Assembly (NCBI GenBank): GCA_020137815.1
Contig: CM035354.1
Span: 3,817,342 to 3,881,341, forward strand
Length of the DNA: 64,000 bases
Reading direction: 5' to 3'
DNA from: Hormiphora californensis
Lineage: Eukaryota; Ctenophora; Tentaculata; Cydippida; Pleurobrachiidae
The notes under the pieces are model-generated. The model saw only the letters and a program-made list of their open reading frames with translations. It ran no database searches and was not told the DNA's origin. Each line of letters begins with the position of its first letter. The first letter of the stretch is position 1. Made by a program: the position numbers and the translations under genes. Positions 1-50,608 of this stretch are shown piece by piece.

Positions 1-3000
1 ATAGTAACAGCTTTATTGGAACTGGGAGTGATTCAATTGTATACAGAGAGAGCTGATCATCATATCCGGAAGTATTATATCGGCTCTAGCTTTCTGAGAA
101 CAAAGCAGTAAGATAATTAAAGAGTAAAGACCACACATACATACGTGATAGTCTTGCCCGCCAGCTTGCAGACAGCAGGACATATCGATAGCTTGCGGGA
201 AGAGAAAAAACAAAACCAGAGACTCTGGACCTAGAGTCCTAGCAAGATATGACAGTATATAGGTGATTAACATACTTCACTATAGAGATTTACCTGTCCG
301 GTATTGAGCTACCCGAATCTTCACCACAAAGTTTAGGTATGTTTCTCTCGGTTTAACCGTGTTTTGGGATCTCCCGATGACCAGTCGAAGTTTATACTGG
401 GTACTCTGAAATTGTAGATACGCATTAGATAGAGATCTAATTACAACTGATCGATAAGGGAAGAGTTAAAAAATAAAGGCAGTGATTAGGTGATTAGGTG
501 CGGCGTCTAACGGAGGATTAATCTGCTCTGATCGGTGATATTTTTAGACTGGCTGCTGCTGCTGTTTTAATACTGAAGCATGTATACGGAAGAGAGGACG
601 GAACGGCGGTGGTGAACTGATAACCGGAAGAAGATGGTGAGTAGAAGCACAGGGTAGATGAGAAGGAATACCAGCATTAGCATTAGGATATACTGGGTAA
701 ACCTCATGGCAAGCTACTGTATGTAGACAGTTGTAACTGTCTGTTATCTAGACACACACAATGGGGGAGACTTTTACCCAGTATAGGAATATGTGCTGAT
801 GTTTGGGTATGTGATGGGTAGGCAACAAGCTGACGACAACGGTAAGCTGTATTATGTAATAGTTGAGATAGAAGAGCTCTGTATAATTATAGTCTAAAGT
901 AGAGCGATCAATTCTTGAAGATTGATGTATAATACCCTAAAGGCTCTATAGATCTGTGACAATAGCTTGACAGCTACACCTGATTAGTTTCCTAGTTTAC
1001 ACAAACCCACCTTGACACGGAATGTTTGAGGTAGCATACTGACTCTTCTTTGCAGACTATGCACCATCCGAGCGGTAACGGACTGGCGACGTTGCATCGG
1101 CGGAGCAGCCATCTTGTATATATATTTCACAGTGTGAACAAAAAAAGCTACAAAAATCAGCAAACACTTTAGGGAAAAGAGAGGCATGAAAGTTTCATTG
1201 AAAACAGGGAGAAAGAAATAGAGAGATTCATGGAAAGTTATAAAGAGAATTGGTAAGGAGAATTGGGAAGAAATTGTGACCACAAACAAACGTTAAAAGG
1301 CACTTAAACCGAGAAAGAGTCTACACAAAATGTGTGTGTGTGTGTGTGTGCACAAGCGGGAAGAGCTGTAAAACTCAAGGCGTGTTTTATAGGTTTGTTA
1401 AAATATATATCTATCGGCTCTCCGTCTCTCCGTATCGGGATAGTCTTGAGCTCGCGAACCGATTACCGCAGATCATTCGGCAGGAAGAGACAGCATACAG
1501 TTTATAGAAGTTTGTTGTTACTCAACAAGTCTAGAAATGAGGAGGCGGAGAGAGGGAACGATCAGTAACTCTAGTTACCAATCTTATTCTATATCAAGCA
1601 GTATGCCATTATGCCTAATGCATAATACAGATCTCAAGTAGCTACGATAATGATTTCATTTGTCGAGGGTCGAAAAAGGCAAGATTTCACCACTGCAGTA
1701 CAGAGTTATAGACAAAGCTGTCGACATGTGTGAAATATTCATAGGTATATCTCACGTACATCCAGGGTTTTCATTATGTGTGTGAACGCTTATCGTATGA
1801 TAGTTTATTCGTTGCGGCATCTTTCTCTCTCTTTGATCTCTCCCTCACAGACACTCACTCTTTTCCTTTCTCTCTTTCCATATGTATCTCATTCGTTCTC
1901 CGACCGTCAAGCGGTTGTACTGCTGAGTACAAGGACACTCACACAAGGTAAAGAATGATCTATTCTATAAAAGGTCCCATTCGTAATAGAGCAACCTAGG
2001 CGAAACCTATTATAATGAAGATCCACCTATCTTTATTCTACGAATATGATTCGAGATCTATCATTTATCGCTTAAAATCAAGTCACACAACACGTACAGA
2101 TCGGCGTTTAAAGCTATAATTAAACGCCGATGACCTTTGCCAAAGTGAAGATCAGAACAAGCAATGAATTTATTTAGTGGTTGCATGGTGCTCCCAGAGA
2201 GCAAGTTCACGATGATATACGAGGTAAGCGATATAGTGACAGCTGTACTGCATACCATTAAAATTAGTTAATTTTCCTCGGAAATCCGAGTTCAAGATGG
2301 TTAAGTCATTATGAAACTACCTACACTAGTTCGAATCTTTCGGCAGATTCACCATGGAGCATTGTTTAACTTTTAAGAAATAGTCTATTTCAAATAGACA
2401 AACGTGTAGTATATATGCGATCCTAAACGTATAAAAACTTACATATCCCTTTACTCGGTAGCTATCCGTGGCTTTGGTTTTCCACCTTTTTATAGCCATA
2501 AACACACTCGTCCTGAAGGGGAGAAGTGCGTTAGAAGAAGTCTTAAGTCTTTTTTTCTTCGTATCAATCATACTATTATTAAAGCAAATAGGGAAATGCC
2601 CTGTCCCGTTTTTTTAACCAAATATGGCATTTTGCACGTGCAGGTTTAGAGGTGGAGTACTATAGCTGGAGTTGGGCCAGGGGTGGGAGCCGTTGCCAAG
2701 GATTGTTACTAATCTACTGCAGCTGCACGTGCAGCTGTTCTTGCGTTGTTTTTGTGTCACTGTTCCAGCTATTATGCTCTCTTCAACAACCGTTGATATA
2801 CGATTACGAAAGCGACAATTGGAGATCTCACCGCCATTCTCTACTTTTCCATACACTGAGGGGTTTAAATACAGCAACACCAAGAGAACTGAGAAGTGCA
2901 GAGACAACGAAAAAGACGTTGAAGGTCAGACAGAACCGGTGATCAATCCCAGATGAATACTGCAAACAGATGAAACGCGAGGAGTTCTAAAACTCGCAGC

Positions 3001-3154
3001 GATCCCGCCTGAGCTCCTTTTACGGTACGGTGCATGTCAACAGTTCGACTGGTGATGTCAGTGTTCCCTAATCCAGCTACCATTTCCCAGAAATTCGCCC
3101 GAAGGGCGAACGGGTTTACTAGTGGTGATAAATAACTCACTGTAATGATTATCA
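1..3154. other. Non-coding stretch, no gene recognised
   Basis: I see no reading frame with protein-like composition, no clear exon flanked by GT-AG signals and no RNA gene. The open frames are short and of mixed composition. A short GT run lies near 1331-1350, and a few E-box-like CACGTG words occur near 2634-2740. It may be intergenic or part of an intron of a gene lying outside the window. Confidence 0.6.
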
Positions 3155-3290
3155 ATATCAGTGAGGAAGTTTAGTTTTCTCCTTCCGGCTGGACAAAATG
3201 AGTAGACGGGGTTTTTATTGTAGAAGAACGCAAACCCCGTCTACTCATTTGTCCAGCCGGAAGGAGAAAACTAAACTTCCTCACTGATAT
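3155..3290. repeat. 136-bp near-perfect hairpin (foldback)
   Basis: Arms of about 63 nt (3155-3217 and 3228-3290) are reverse complements apart from one base missing in the right arm (ACAAAATG against ACAAATG). The loop is about 10 nt. Each outer end reads ATATCAGTGAGG. It could be a tiny non-autonomous foldback element or a long small-RNA precursor. The near-perfect pairing is more like a recent foldback or siRNA source than a conserved microRNA. Confidence 0.75.
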
Positions 3291-5009
3291 GCGGCTAATA
3301 AACAATCAACCGATCTTTATTCTCTGTCGATTATCAATATTAATCAAGAGTCTGAAATACTTCAATGTGGAAGATTAACCTTCGTGATTTTTGTGCTCCA
3401 AGGTGCTCAAACAACTTTACAACAAAGCGTCAAAGCAATGTACTCAATGTACTAAATCATAAATGGTTCTGAGGATTTGAAACAGTAAACTTACCTACTG
3501 TTCTATACTTAACCGAGAGATAAAACCACAACCCACATTGAATCAGAAACATTGAAACATTGAAACATCAAACAGTTCATCTTTACCCTACCTATTAGGC
3601 AATTTCTGAGGAACATACTTGCTCGCGATCGTGGTTGATCGATGGATTTCGGAGAGGCATTTCTTTTCCTGAAAGTAACATTTTTCCTTTCCATTTTCCT
3701 GATCATCATCGAACATCTGCCCCTTCCTGCCTTTCCTGGTTGAAATGAGGAAGACTACTTTAGACGAAGCTCAACAACAAAATAAAAGTAATGTAGTAAG
3801 AAAGCTCAAAGCTGCTGCAGTGATCTCTATCGAGAAATCAGACATGCTCATTGATAAATAATTGTGCCACGGACATCGCAAAATTATTAAATTATTAAAA
3901 TGCATGAGAATCATGCATAATACGATATATTTAGATAATAATAATTGGAAGAGAAGCAGTAATCTTTAATGACTAAATTTAATGCTCTAAAGATCACACG
4001 GCTTTCCGGTACCTAGACTTAGAGCAAACGCCCAGTCTTCGCCGCATTTTTCAATAAGAACAGATCAAGAGGCATCATTTGCCCATGACTATCGTCGACA
4101 AGCGGGTCAGGGCTGCAGCACTAGGACTGATTGATCAGACCAATTACCACTGTGTGTACGTGTGTGTACAGTTGTATTAGTTCTGTAATTTGTAAAAAAA
4201 GAAAGAAGAAATGACTTTTGAGTGACCACATGATATTGATAGTAAATATCGGAGATTTCATCATGCGGAGCATTCATGAACCAACGAGCGGCCAGTATAT
4301 TGTAGGTCAAGCTATATATATATATAATAAAGCCACAAATGACAAAACATTTACAACTCTATTTGTTATGTAAAATATGCATGTGCACAAAAGACCAAAT
4401 GAACGTACGCTTGCATAAATATATACATAAAGCCTGCAATTGACCGAACTAAAGAATTTTGAAGTGTTCCTTTTGTTTCTTAATTATCTACTTTCTAGTA
4501 CTTTCTAGTACTCCAGCGTCCGAATCAGCATTTCCGGGTTTGCACTCAGCAGCATGAGTTCTTTAAAAAACCTTAAAGACAAAAGCTATAGATACTAGAG
4601 AAAAGCTCGATAGACAATAACATCAAGTTCTGCCTCCTAAAAGTTTATCTGATGTCACAGTAGTGTGGTAATGATCTGCTGATGAGACTACCACACAAGG
4701 ATTGTATCTCTATGGCAATTATGTACTAACTGGTAAACCCTACCGTGCTAGGAACAGCTGATAGGGAGGGGATCTGCTTAAATTTCAAGAAAAAGTACTT
4801 TCGATTTAATAGCTTATCAGCTCTCTGTTATATAGAGTTCTACTATAAATGTGCAATATAAGCGGTAATGAATCTGTTAGATACAAAGCTCTTGTGAGAG
4901 TCAACCAGCTCAGGCGCAGTAATGCCTCGTTATTAGTATCACCGAGTCAACAAAAGGACAAGAAGTTTGGCATACATAAAAGACACGGGCACTCTAGCAC
5001 GTGGAAATA
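3291..5009. other. Non-coding stretch
   Basis: AT-rich sequence without any exon I can support. It contains short AT runs (about 4314-4328) and a direct repeat of CTTTCTAGTACT near 4492-4512. Nothing else was recognised. Confidence 0.5.
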
Positions 5010-5107
<98 letters not shown>

Positions 5108-5137
5108 CAAAGAGAGAGAGAGAGAGAGAGAGAGATA

Positions 5138-5178
<41 letters not shown>

Positions 5179-5280
5179 GGAGAGAATGAGAGAGAGAATG
5201 AGAGAGAGAATGAGAGAGAGAGAGAGAGATACAAAGAGAGGGAGAGAGATACAAAGAGAGGGAGAGAGATACAAAGACTA
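5010..5280. repeat. (GA)n microsatellite with GATACAAA interruptions
   Basis: A purine-strand (GA)n array is interrupted several times by GATACAAAGA and by GAATGAGA variants, giving a second-order repeat. The long Arg-Glu or Ser-Leu frames it produces are artefacts of the dinucleotide repeat. Confidence 0.95.
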
Positions 5281-5797
5281 AGAGAGGGATCAGACGCTGA
5301 GGGAGACAGACAGACAGAAATCGATGCATATTATTTGTAAAGGTTTTATACAGCTATCTATAATGGCCAATTGTTAAAGTCATCTGCAGTAACGACAGGC
5401 AGATAGGTGTGGTGTAAGACGTGTGTAAAACACACACACAGACACACGAAATAACGATAAAGTGTTTATTGTTTAAGTACAATCTCGATATATAGAAGAT
5501 CTCGATATAGAAGATCTAATGATGATGATATTTTGAAAGTGAACTCACTATCACCGTCATATCATACTCAGCTGAAGCTTTAACTGTACTTGTAGCAGAC
5601 TTGGTACTGGTAGAGCAGAAAAAGCACGCAGAAACTGCAAAATACCCTTTCGTCACCTTGTGGCGATTGCCATATACATGCAAGGGTAGCTTTAAGTTCA
5701 TAGATTTAGCAGGCAGGTGTAATATTGGATCACTGTGCTGCACAGTGCACAGTATTTTACACTTCTAATGGCTATTGCACCATTCCGGTAAATTGTA

Positions 5798-6115
5798 TAG
5801 GGTAGCGACTGGCTATTTGAAATGGCAGCTTATTTGAAACACCCCTTCGCCAGTCGCTAGAAGGCCTTCTACTGCAGGCCAGCAGGTGCGCCAGATTTGG
5901 ATATTCAGACATCAATGGGCTTGCGTTTTGACTAAACCACTGAATGTCAGAGCATTTGCCTGACCCATTCTCGTTTCGGGGCGTGCGAGAACTGTGGTCA
6001 GAGCATTGGCCTGACAGCCCGCTGAAGTCTAAAAATCCAATTCTGGTGCACCTGCTGGCCTGTAGAGGGAGTGTTTCAAATTAGCCGCCATTTCAAATAG
6101 CCAATCACTACCCTA
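5798..6115. mobile_element. Short terminal-inverted-repeat element (MITE-like)
   Basis: The left end TAGGGTAGCGACTGGC pairs with the right end read inward, TAGGGTAGTGATTGGC. The match continues through GGCTATTTGAAATGGC and through an inner block containing GGCCAGCAGGTGC, so each imperfect arm is roughly 70-100 nt around a centre near 5960. The element is about 318 bp with no coding capacity. No target duplication longer than TA is clear, so a Tc1/mariner-like MITE is possible but not shown. Confidence 0.75.
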
Positions 6116-6840
6116 CTTATAGCAATACAACAGTGTATACAACAGACAAGTTTTCTTTAAAAAGGGGCAATTAGTGATAGTTTCGAGTTGATGGCATTCA
6201 CACGATCAGGGTATCATCAGTGGTTGCACAAAATCACTGGGTGCTATCACAGCTCATGACGTCATAAAGACGTCATATCAGCTAGAATGCATCTTACCCT
6301 GTCACGGCGTCCTGGGCCTTCGTCAAGATGCTCGTCTTCTTGTTCTCATTGAGACGGTAGTGATTTCCAAAATCGAAGAAACTCTGCTCCGATTTGTTGG
6401 TCCCCTTCCAGGAATCACCTCCACCAAAGCCCGTGGTCCCAAACCCGGCTCCGAATCCGGGCTTGTTCAAGAACATCTTGTGTATGGGAGAGGTCATTTT
6501 GAGAGAGACGGCCAGGAGAACAATTCAAACAATGATCAATATATCCAAGCATCTCTCTCTCTCTCTCTCTCTGAAGGAGAGCACGTTCGAGATGGGATAA
6601 CTGGCCAGTTATCTTTTAGTGAGGGGTTGTGTTTACTTACTGAATCATTTAGCATAATGAAGAGATATACTAGATGCTTCTCTGAAACTGCAATTGAGAA
6701 CACACAGAAAACGCACACCAGAAAAAGAGAAAATATATAGCGGATGAGCCAACGTACAATCTGAAGATCTGTCTACTTCTTAAAGAGCCTGTTGCTTGTA
6801 TAGAGTCGCCCTAGTTAACTAGAGAGAGAGATAAGTAGAG

Positions 6841-6913
<73 letters not shown>

Positions 6914-9428
6914 GAGACAGAGAGGTCACATTAGCCAATCGTACAACTGGCTCTGATCTCTCTCTCTCGTTTTCTTCTCTTTTGAGACTTATAAATTTTA
7001 GTTCTACACCGTTCCCATTCTCAAAATATCTCTCTTTCTGCTCCTTTATCGATCATCTCTTACTTTTTCCTAGAATCAAACTTTGGCGACTAATATAATG
7101 TCTCTATGTTCTCTGCAACTATTTCCTATTTCAAATCAAACCAGACGTTTGGCGCCACATACTATTTATGGACGATGGTCACGAATGATCTTCGTGACTT
7201 CAAGGACCATTATCAAACATTGATGCACCTCTATCTTTGAGTCATGGACAATGCATTATTATATGACCATTGATCCACTGATCGAGATCCGGTACTGATG
7301 ATATCATTCGATAACAATTTGTGGGCCGTGACGTGTATGTGACTGGTGATCAGCATAAGAAGAATAGCAACAATCAGGAAACGAACGGAATGTTTAATCA
7401 TTTTCTATGCTCTTTTCAAGCTTAGTCCTGAATTATGGTACTGGTCAAACAATTAAATTTTCAGCTTCTGGTAAAAAATCAATCCTTCCGTTCGTTTCCT
7501 GGGTACAATATCACAGTAAACTTACCGTCGCTTGACACTGTGTCTCGCGCTAAAACATAGTTTGAGCAATATAATTCACCTTACCTGCATTGGGGAAACA
7601 CAAAACTACAGAATTCAATGTAACGCGTATCTGGAGTTCTTCAACCGCGAGCTGCCATAACAAACATTAGGGTAAAAGTGAAAGCGACACTACTGAAAAA
7701 AGTTAAGGACACATACGTACTGCATACATGACGTACAACGGAAGGGAAGTTCGGCTAATTATAATATTCTACAAACTACCAAGAAACTTATTAATTGGCA
7801 GCCTGCCGCACAATAACTAGAACAATACTGTTAATTGAAAGGGCAAATGTTACATAATTAATTTTACCACAACAATAATAAAATAATATATAGATTATGT
7901 ATTTAAGCCAGAGAGGGATATATTTTCAGGATTTAGTATAGTTGAATGAATAGGACTGAATAGGAAAGACTTTCGGAAAGACTACCGTCGTAATTTGTTG
8001 ACACCTAGGTGTCAATGACTCAATGACCTGTAGGGTAAATTAGATTTACTTCGATGGTAAAATCTCATTGGAGTAAACTTTTTGGCCTACCAAGTACCCA
8101 CCCCCTCGGGTCATTTAAAAATTTTCACGGAAAGATGGACAAAGTATAAAGTACAAACATTATTTCCATCGGTCGTTTACTAAAGCTATGTGCTTGATCA
8201 GACGTTTGAAGCACCAATTAGTGGTCTCGTAAAGGCAAGAATGAACAATGATCATGATGCTGTGCAATCAATAACTGATAGAACACAGACTGAAATCAAT
8301 AAATTATATATCCAATCCTGAATCCGTCGAAGATGATCGTTTAAATGTCAACAGACCGGCAACCTACCCGGACAGGCCGGACAACTAGCGTAAAAATAGA
8401 GATTTAAATGTGAGAGGGAAGACGATTTAAAGTTCATAGTCCGGACAGAGATAGAGAAGAGCGATAGAAAGTAAGAGACACTGTGAAAGGGATGGGGAGA
8501 GAGAGCTAGAGAGAACCTGTAATAGGTGTAGAGATAGATGGCTCAATAGAGAACACATTATTGGAGATCGTAGAATAGTATGGATCGAAAAATAAACCAC
8601 ACAAATCGGTACGTCTTGCATAGCACGTTTTCTACACACTGTTTCCCGTCACATACAAACAGACAGTATATATAGCCTATATACAGTTCCGATTGTAACC
8701 ACAAGAGGCTGTATAACAGTAGTCCGGTCTCTAGTTACTAGAGAGAGATGGACAGACATCTTGACAGACATCAAAAGAGGTAGATAACTGGAGAGAACGT
8801 TTAACTCCCAGTTGAAGCCGTTAACATCTTGAACAAGGCACGTGTGCATCTCTCAAGTAGGTAGCGGAGGGAGAGAGAGAAAGAAAGAGAGAGAAAGATC
8901 ATGTGCAAAAGTAAGTGAGAGTAAAACCAATCGGTAAATTAAGAGAACATTAGCTATGATCACTGCAGATGAGCTTAGTTCAGAACCTCTTTAAGGCAAA
9001 GCGCTAGCTATATATAAGTGTGAACGAGAATATTAGAAATCATTCTCTCTATAAGCGATCAGAAAAAACGATCATTCTTATTCTTCTTCTTCTTCTTCTT
9101 CTTGCTCTTCTAAAGTGTTATGGTAAAACCCACAAGGAATTTATAACTATAGATAAAAGCGATTTTGCCCGCATTGTTGGATAACGTGAATATAAGGCAG
9201 CATGGTGTACTTACAAGAGTGACACGATAGAACTTCTCCTACTAGAAGTAGGTGTTATACTCCGTTGGAGGTGATCATCATTATCCAGATTAGCCATGAC
9301 TGGATCACCAATACTCGCCCCGGCCGACAAAATATAATATTGGGACGTTTACAGAAAGGATGGGAGCCACACACACACACTTGAGGGGATCAGAGATTGT
9401 ACACGTCACAAGTATATAGTCTTCCATT
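6116..9428. other. Mostly non-coding, with one (GA)n array
   Basis: Apart from the possible exon at 6298-6497, this holds a (GA)n array at about 6841-6909 and a 124-bp segment at 7377-7500 bounded by an inverted repeat of AGGAAACGAACGGAA. A short TTC run is near 9080-9102. No other exon is supported. Confidence 0.5.
6298..6497 (-). CDS. Possible first exon of an unrecognised Gly/Phe-rich protein
   Basis: An open frame starts with ATG at 6497 (MTSPIHKMFLNKPGFG). It runs through a Gly-Phe-rich patch (GAGFGTTGFGGG), then a hydrophilic segment ending TKAQDAVTG, and meets a good splice donor (GG|GTAAGA) at 6298. A second in-frame Met is eight codons in. The composition looks like real coding sequence. 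The start resembles FG-type nucleoporins only superficially. A possible next exon near 5565-5630 after a TTTTGCAG acceptor would encode only about 18 more residues. I do not recognise the protein. Confidence 0.35.
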
Positions 9429-9430
9429 CA

Positions 9431-9522
<92 letters not shown>
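9429..9522. repeat. (CT)n microsatellite
   Basis: About 45 uninterrupted CT units. The Ser-Leu and Arg-Glu frames over it are artefacts. Confidence 0.97.
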
Positions 9523-9525
<3 letters not shown>

Positions 9526-10790
9526 TGGTTAGCGGCCGATCCATGTAATCAGTCGCTTCATCAATCACAGCACCCTCTCTCCGTCTATATAGCACCCCAC
9601 TGCACTGCACAGAGCGACAGAGATGGCTGTGGAGATGAACTACAATAGGCACAACACGCTCAATATAGTCATGAGTTTATAGATCTAGTGATCATGATGG
9701 AGATATAATAGTGCCCCAGCTATATTAGAGATCATCTGGTATATATATATTGGGGCAAAGAAGGGCCATTAAATATGGACTAGGGATAACCATTTTAATA
9801 AGCCCCTAAATAAATCATGAGCCAGTCTTAAATACTGGTAAAGGACCTCAAGAGATCCGCAGAAGAGCACCACAAGACTTGGTTTATTTTATTTTCTCCC
9901 TAATATCTCGGTCTAAGTATATATCTTCTCTTTTTCATGTCCAGTTCTTTTTGCTTCTTCCCAATTTCCCCCTGTATATTTAGTAAATCGTTTTGTTAAT
10001 CTTCGCTCTCATTCTTATGTTTAACTTTGAGAGCAATTAAGAAGGAGGAGAGACAATGTGGGGTTGATCCAAGGGTTTACATCTGGAAAAGAAGGGAAAA
10101 AATATTAACTCAAGCTTCATTTATACTAGAAGGAGGGTTTTCCTCACAGATCATTTTCCTGTTGAACTCCTCGCACACGGTGTGTACCTGCATGCCACAC
10201 TGGCATACATTTGCTGAGTAAGGGGTGGACTCAACAAGTATACATGTGGTCCGTCGAGGAGAGCTCCAGTCGTGTAATGGCACAGTTGTAGACCTAGCTA
10301 TATCTAGCAGCTAGGACATTATGATATTAAATGCAGTAGTCAGTGCAACAACTAGCCACTCAACTAAGATAGCTATTGAACTGCTTTAGTCTATGTCTAT
10401 GCAAACAGATCGTCAAATCATTTGGATCGACCACATGGTTATCTAATTGATGCAATACTCCATAAGATGATTTATAGTTGAAGGAATCGTTCATTCTGTT
10501 TCGCGTTCCAGTTATGATACTGTTTCAATAATTTTTAGGAGTTTGAAATTACTTTGGTCTTATATTTTTAAGACATATTATACGACTTTTTCTTTCTCTT
10601 TCTATCCCTTCTTTCTAGATCTCTCCCTCTGCTTCTCTCTGTCGCCAGTAGGTCGGATCTCTATTTCTGTTTATCTGCAATACCCAAAGAGTCTTTCCTA
10701 GAGAAAGAGAGATGGTCGATTAGTGGTCACAGTAGCGAGCTCTAGATGTCCGAGACCTCTGACCTCTGTGAGATTTCTTAGGGAAAGAAA
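9523..10790. other. Non-coding stretch
   Basis: Mixed sequence with no exon flanked by convincing splice sites. The small frames here are low in coding character. Nothing recognised. Confidence 0.45.
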
Positions 10791-11880
10791 ATAGAAGAAT
10801 GACCAGAGAGGATATATAAAAAAAAAAAGGGGGGGAAAAGAGAACCCGGGGGGGGAAAAGGAGGAAAGGGGGGGGGAGGAAAAAAAGGGGTTTTCCCCCT
10901 CTCTCCCCTTTCCCCTTTCTCTCCCTTCTTCCCCCCTCTTCCGCCCTTTCCTTTTCCCCTTTCTTCCCCTTCTTTTTTTTTCCCCCTTTTCCTCCTTCTC
11001 CCTTTTCCCTTCCCCCTTTTCCCTTTTTTGTTTCCTTTCTTCCCCTTTCCCCCCCTTTTTGCCCCCCCCCTTTTGGTTTTTTTTTTTTTTTTTCCTTCCC
11101 CGAAAAGGGGGGGGCAAAAAGGGGGCCCCACCCCCTTTTGGGGGAGGGGGGATTTTTTTTTTACAATGGGAAATTCTGTTTAAAAATTTTTTTTTTTTTA
11201 GTTTTTTTTTTTAAGTGCCACAAAATCCTTTCATACCTATCATTTTTGTCTATCGTTAACATTTTTACCCCACTCATTGTACGATATACCAGTCCTCACC
11301 ACGTCTTTAGCCTCACTTTCTTTTTTCTCTAGAACCCCTCAATCAATTTCTATGAGCCGGGTTTTTCTAGCCGAGTTTAGGGGCACCCCTAAAGCCCTTT
11401 CATGTGCCCCTTGTTTCCCCCAAAAAAAAATATATTTTTTTTCTCTTTTTTTTTTTTTTTTCTTATTTTTTCCTTTTCCCCTTTTCCTCTTTTTTTTTTT
11501 TTTCGCTAAATTTTTTTTTAAAGGAGCTCGTATGGAAGTAATTTAAAAAAAGGGCATCGATTTATGTGGTCGGGGGAATAACCCCTTTGCCCTTTTGCTT
11601 AACTACTCTGATTGATCGTACTAAAAAAGCAAAAAAGAAAAAGGGCGGAAGACGAGAGTAAGGGGGTGAAAATGAGATGAATAAAGAGGGTATAAAATAA
11701 AAAAGGGAAAAAAATAAAAATAGAAAAAAAAAAAAACGGAAGAAAAGGGGGGGGGGGGAAAAAAACAATTTTTTGAGAAGGAAATAAGGGGGGGGGAAAG
11801 CGGGGGGGGGGTTTTTTTTTTTTGGGGGTTTAAACCCTTTGAACGCAGAGTCCCTTGGGAATACGTCCAAATTAAAATAA
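10791..11880. other. Homopolymer-rich anomalous segment
   Basis: Runs of 6-16 identical A, G, C or T bases follow each other for about a kilobase: poly-A next to poly-G, then C/T runs, then poly-T, then A/G runs. Between them lie short normal-looking stretches. Polypurine and polypyrimidine halves are typical of GA/CT arrays, but the expanded homopolymers look like poor consensus over a GA/CT region. The Lys/Gly-rich and Phe/Pro-rich frames are not credible genes. Confidence 0.7.
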
Positions 11881-11949
11881 AAAACATTTAGGGAAATCTA
11901 AAGGCCTCCTCCTTCTCTAAACTAATACTTCAGTCCTGTGTTCTAGTTC

Positions 11950-12089
11950 CCCCCCCCCCCCCTCTCTCTCCCCCCCCTCTTCTTTTCTCTCACTCTCCCC
12001 CTCCTCTCTCTCTTCCTCATCCATTATTTTTTTCCCCCTTTTCTTTCCCAATTACCTTTTTTCTTTTCGTTTCTCTTATACAGTCTCAT

Positions 12090-12162
<73 letters not shown>

Positions 12163-12198
12163 TCTCTCTCTGTCTTTCTCTCTGTCTTTCTCTCTGTC

Positions 12199-12253
<55 letters not shown>

Positions 12254-12290
12254 ACTCACTCTCTCTCTCTTCCTCACTATCTCTCTCAGT
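11950..12290. repeat. C/T-rich low complexity and (CT)n array
   Basis: A poly-C and CT-rich lead-in is followed at about 12092-12270 by a (CT)n array interrupted by TGTCTTTCTCTC units. No gene. Confidence 0.9.
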
Positions 12291-13036
12291 ACTCTCTCCC
12301 GTCCAATAAGCCATTCTTACAATCTGTACGACTTTGAGAAAGCTATTTATAAATCATCTCTGTATTATGCTCAGCTATAATAGCGTGGTCACGCTCCCCT
12401 AATTTCCTTGAATTACCACGACCATCTTTAGAAGCGTGTTTTCATATAATTCGCTTGGTTTTGTTTAAAAGGATTCTTCCTCAATAGTCAATACCATATA
12501 TGCCAAGCCTAGAATAGCATACTCTCTCCTTAGATGTCATATTCCTGTCGTTGTCCCTTTTCTTCAACAAACATCTGCTCTCCAAGTACACTGTTATACT
12601 AGCTCTCTCTCCTTTTCCATCCCTCTCTCCCTTTCCATCCCTCTCTCTCTCTCTCTCGCTCCCTAACTAAGCTTTATGAGTGAAGTTTTATACTTGATAC
12701 ACGCAAACGATAATCTTCAGCTCTATCCGTGTACACTCTTTCTGCAGCCACTTGTGTGCTCGTGCTCTCTCGCTTATATCTCTCTACCCGCTTTAAATAT
12801 AAATAGGGCAACGCATAGTTTTAGAAAATATATTAACGCTTGTTTTGTTTGTGTAAACATATTGAAAACCTACAAAAACACTAAAAACTATACAACTTTA
12901 TTTACATTCCAGGGCTGTTAAGCACCGCTTGTGAGTGCACGGACTGCTTCAATCTTGAATTTTAAACATTGTCTGAATTGCTTAACATTGTCTGATTCAT
13001 TGTGAACACTCCTTATTATATCTCTTTTTCTGTTGT
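12291..13036. other. Region 3' of the dynein gene
   Basis: This lies directly downstream of the dynein stop codon on the minus strand, so it should include its 3' UTR and polyadenylation region. It has a further short CT run near 12640-12660. No coding exon is supported. Confidence 0.5.

Positions 13037-50608
<37,572 letters not shown>

Noticed and set aside
2614-2956. Overlapping ~95-codon frames on both strands near CACGTG words
   Set aside because: Three frames are open together, with no splice sites, family motif or codon bias to choose one.
4939-5340. Several long Ser-Leu and Arg-Glu open frames over GA/CT arrays (also near 9.4, 12.1, 15.1, 21.4, 32.6 and 55.9 kb)
   Set aside because: A dinucleotide repeat without stop codons gives open frames in several frames on both strands. 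None has a conserved start, splice sites or non-repeat content.
6294-6497. Nucleoporin NUP98 N-terminus
   Set aside because: Only one short GFG-rich patch is similar. The following hydrophilic segment does not fit NUP98 and no FG-repeat exons follow.
10698-11131. Lys/Gly-rich basic protein-like frames
   Set aside because: They come from homopolymer runs in the anomalous segment and are open in two frames at once.
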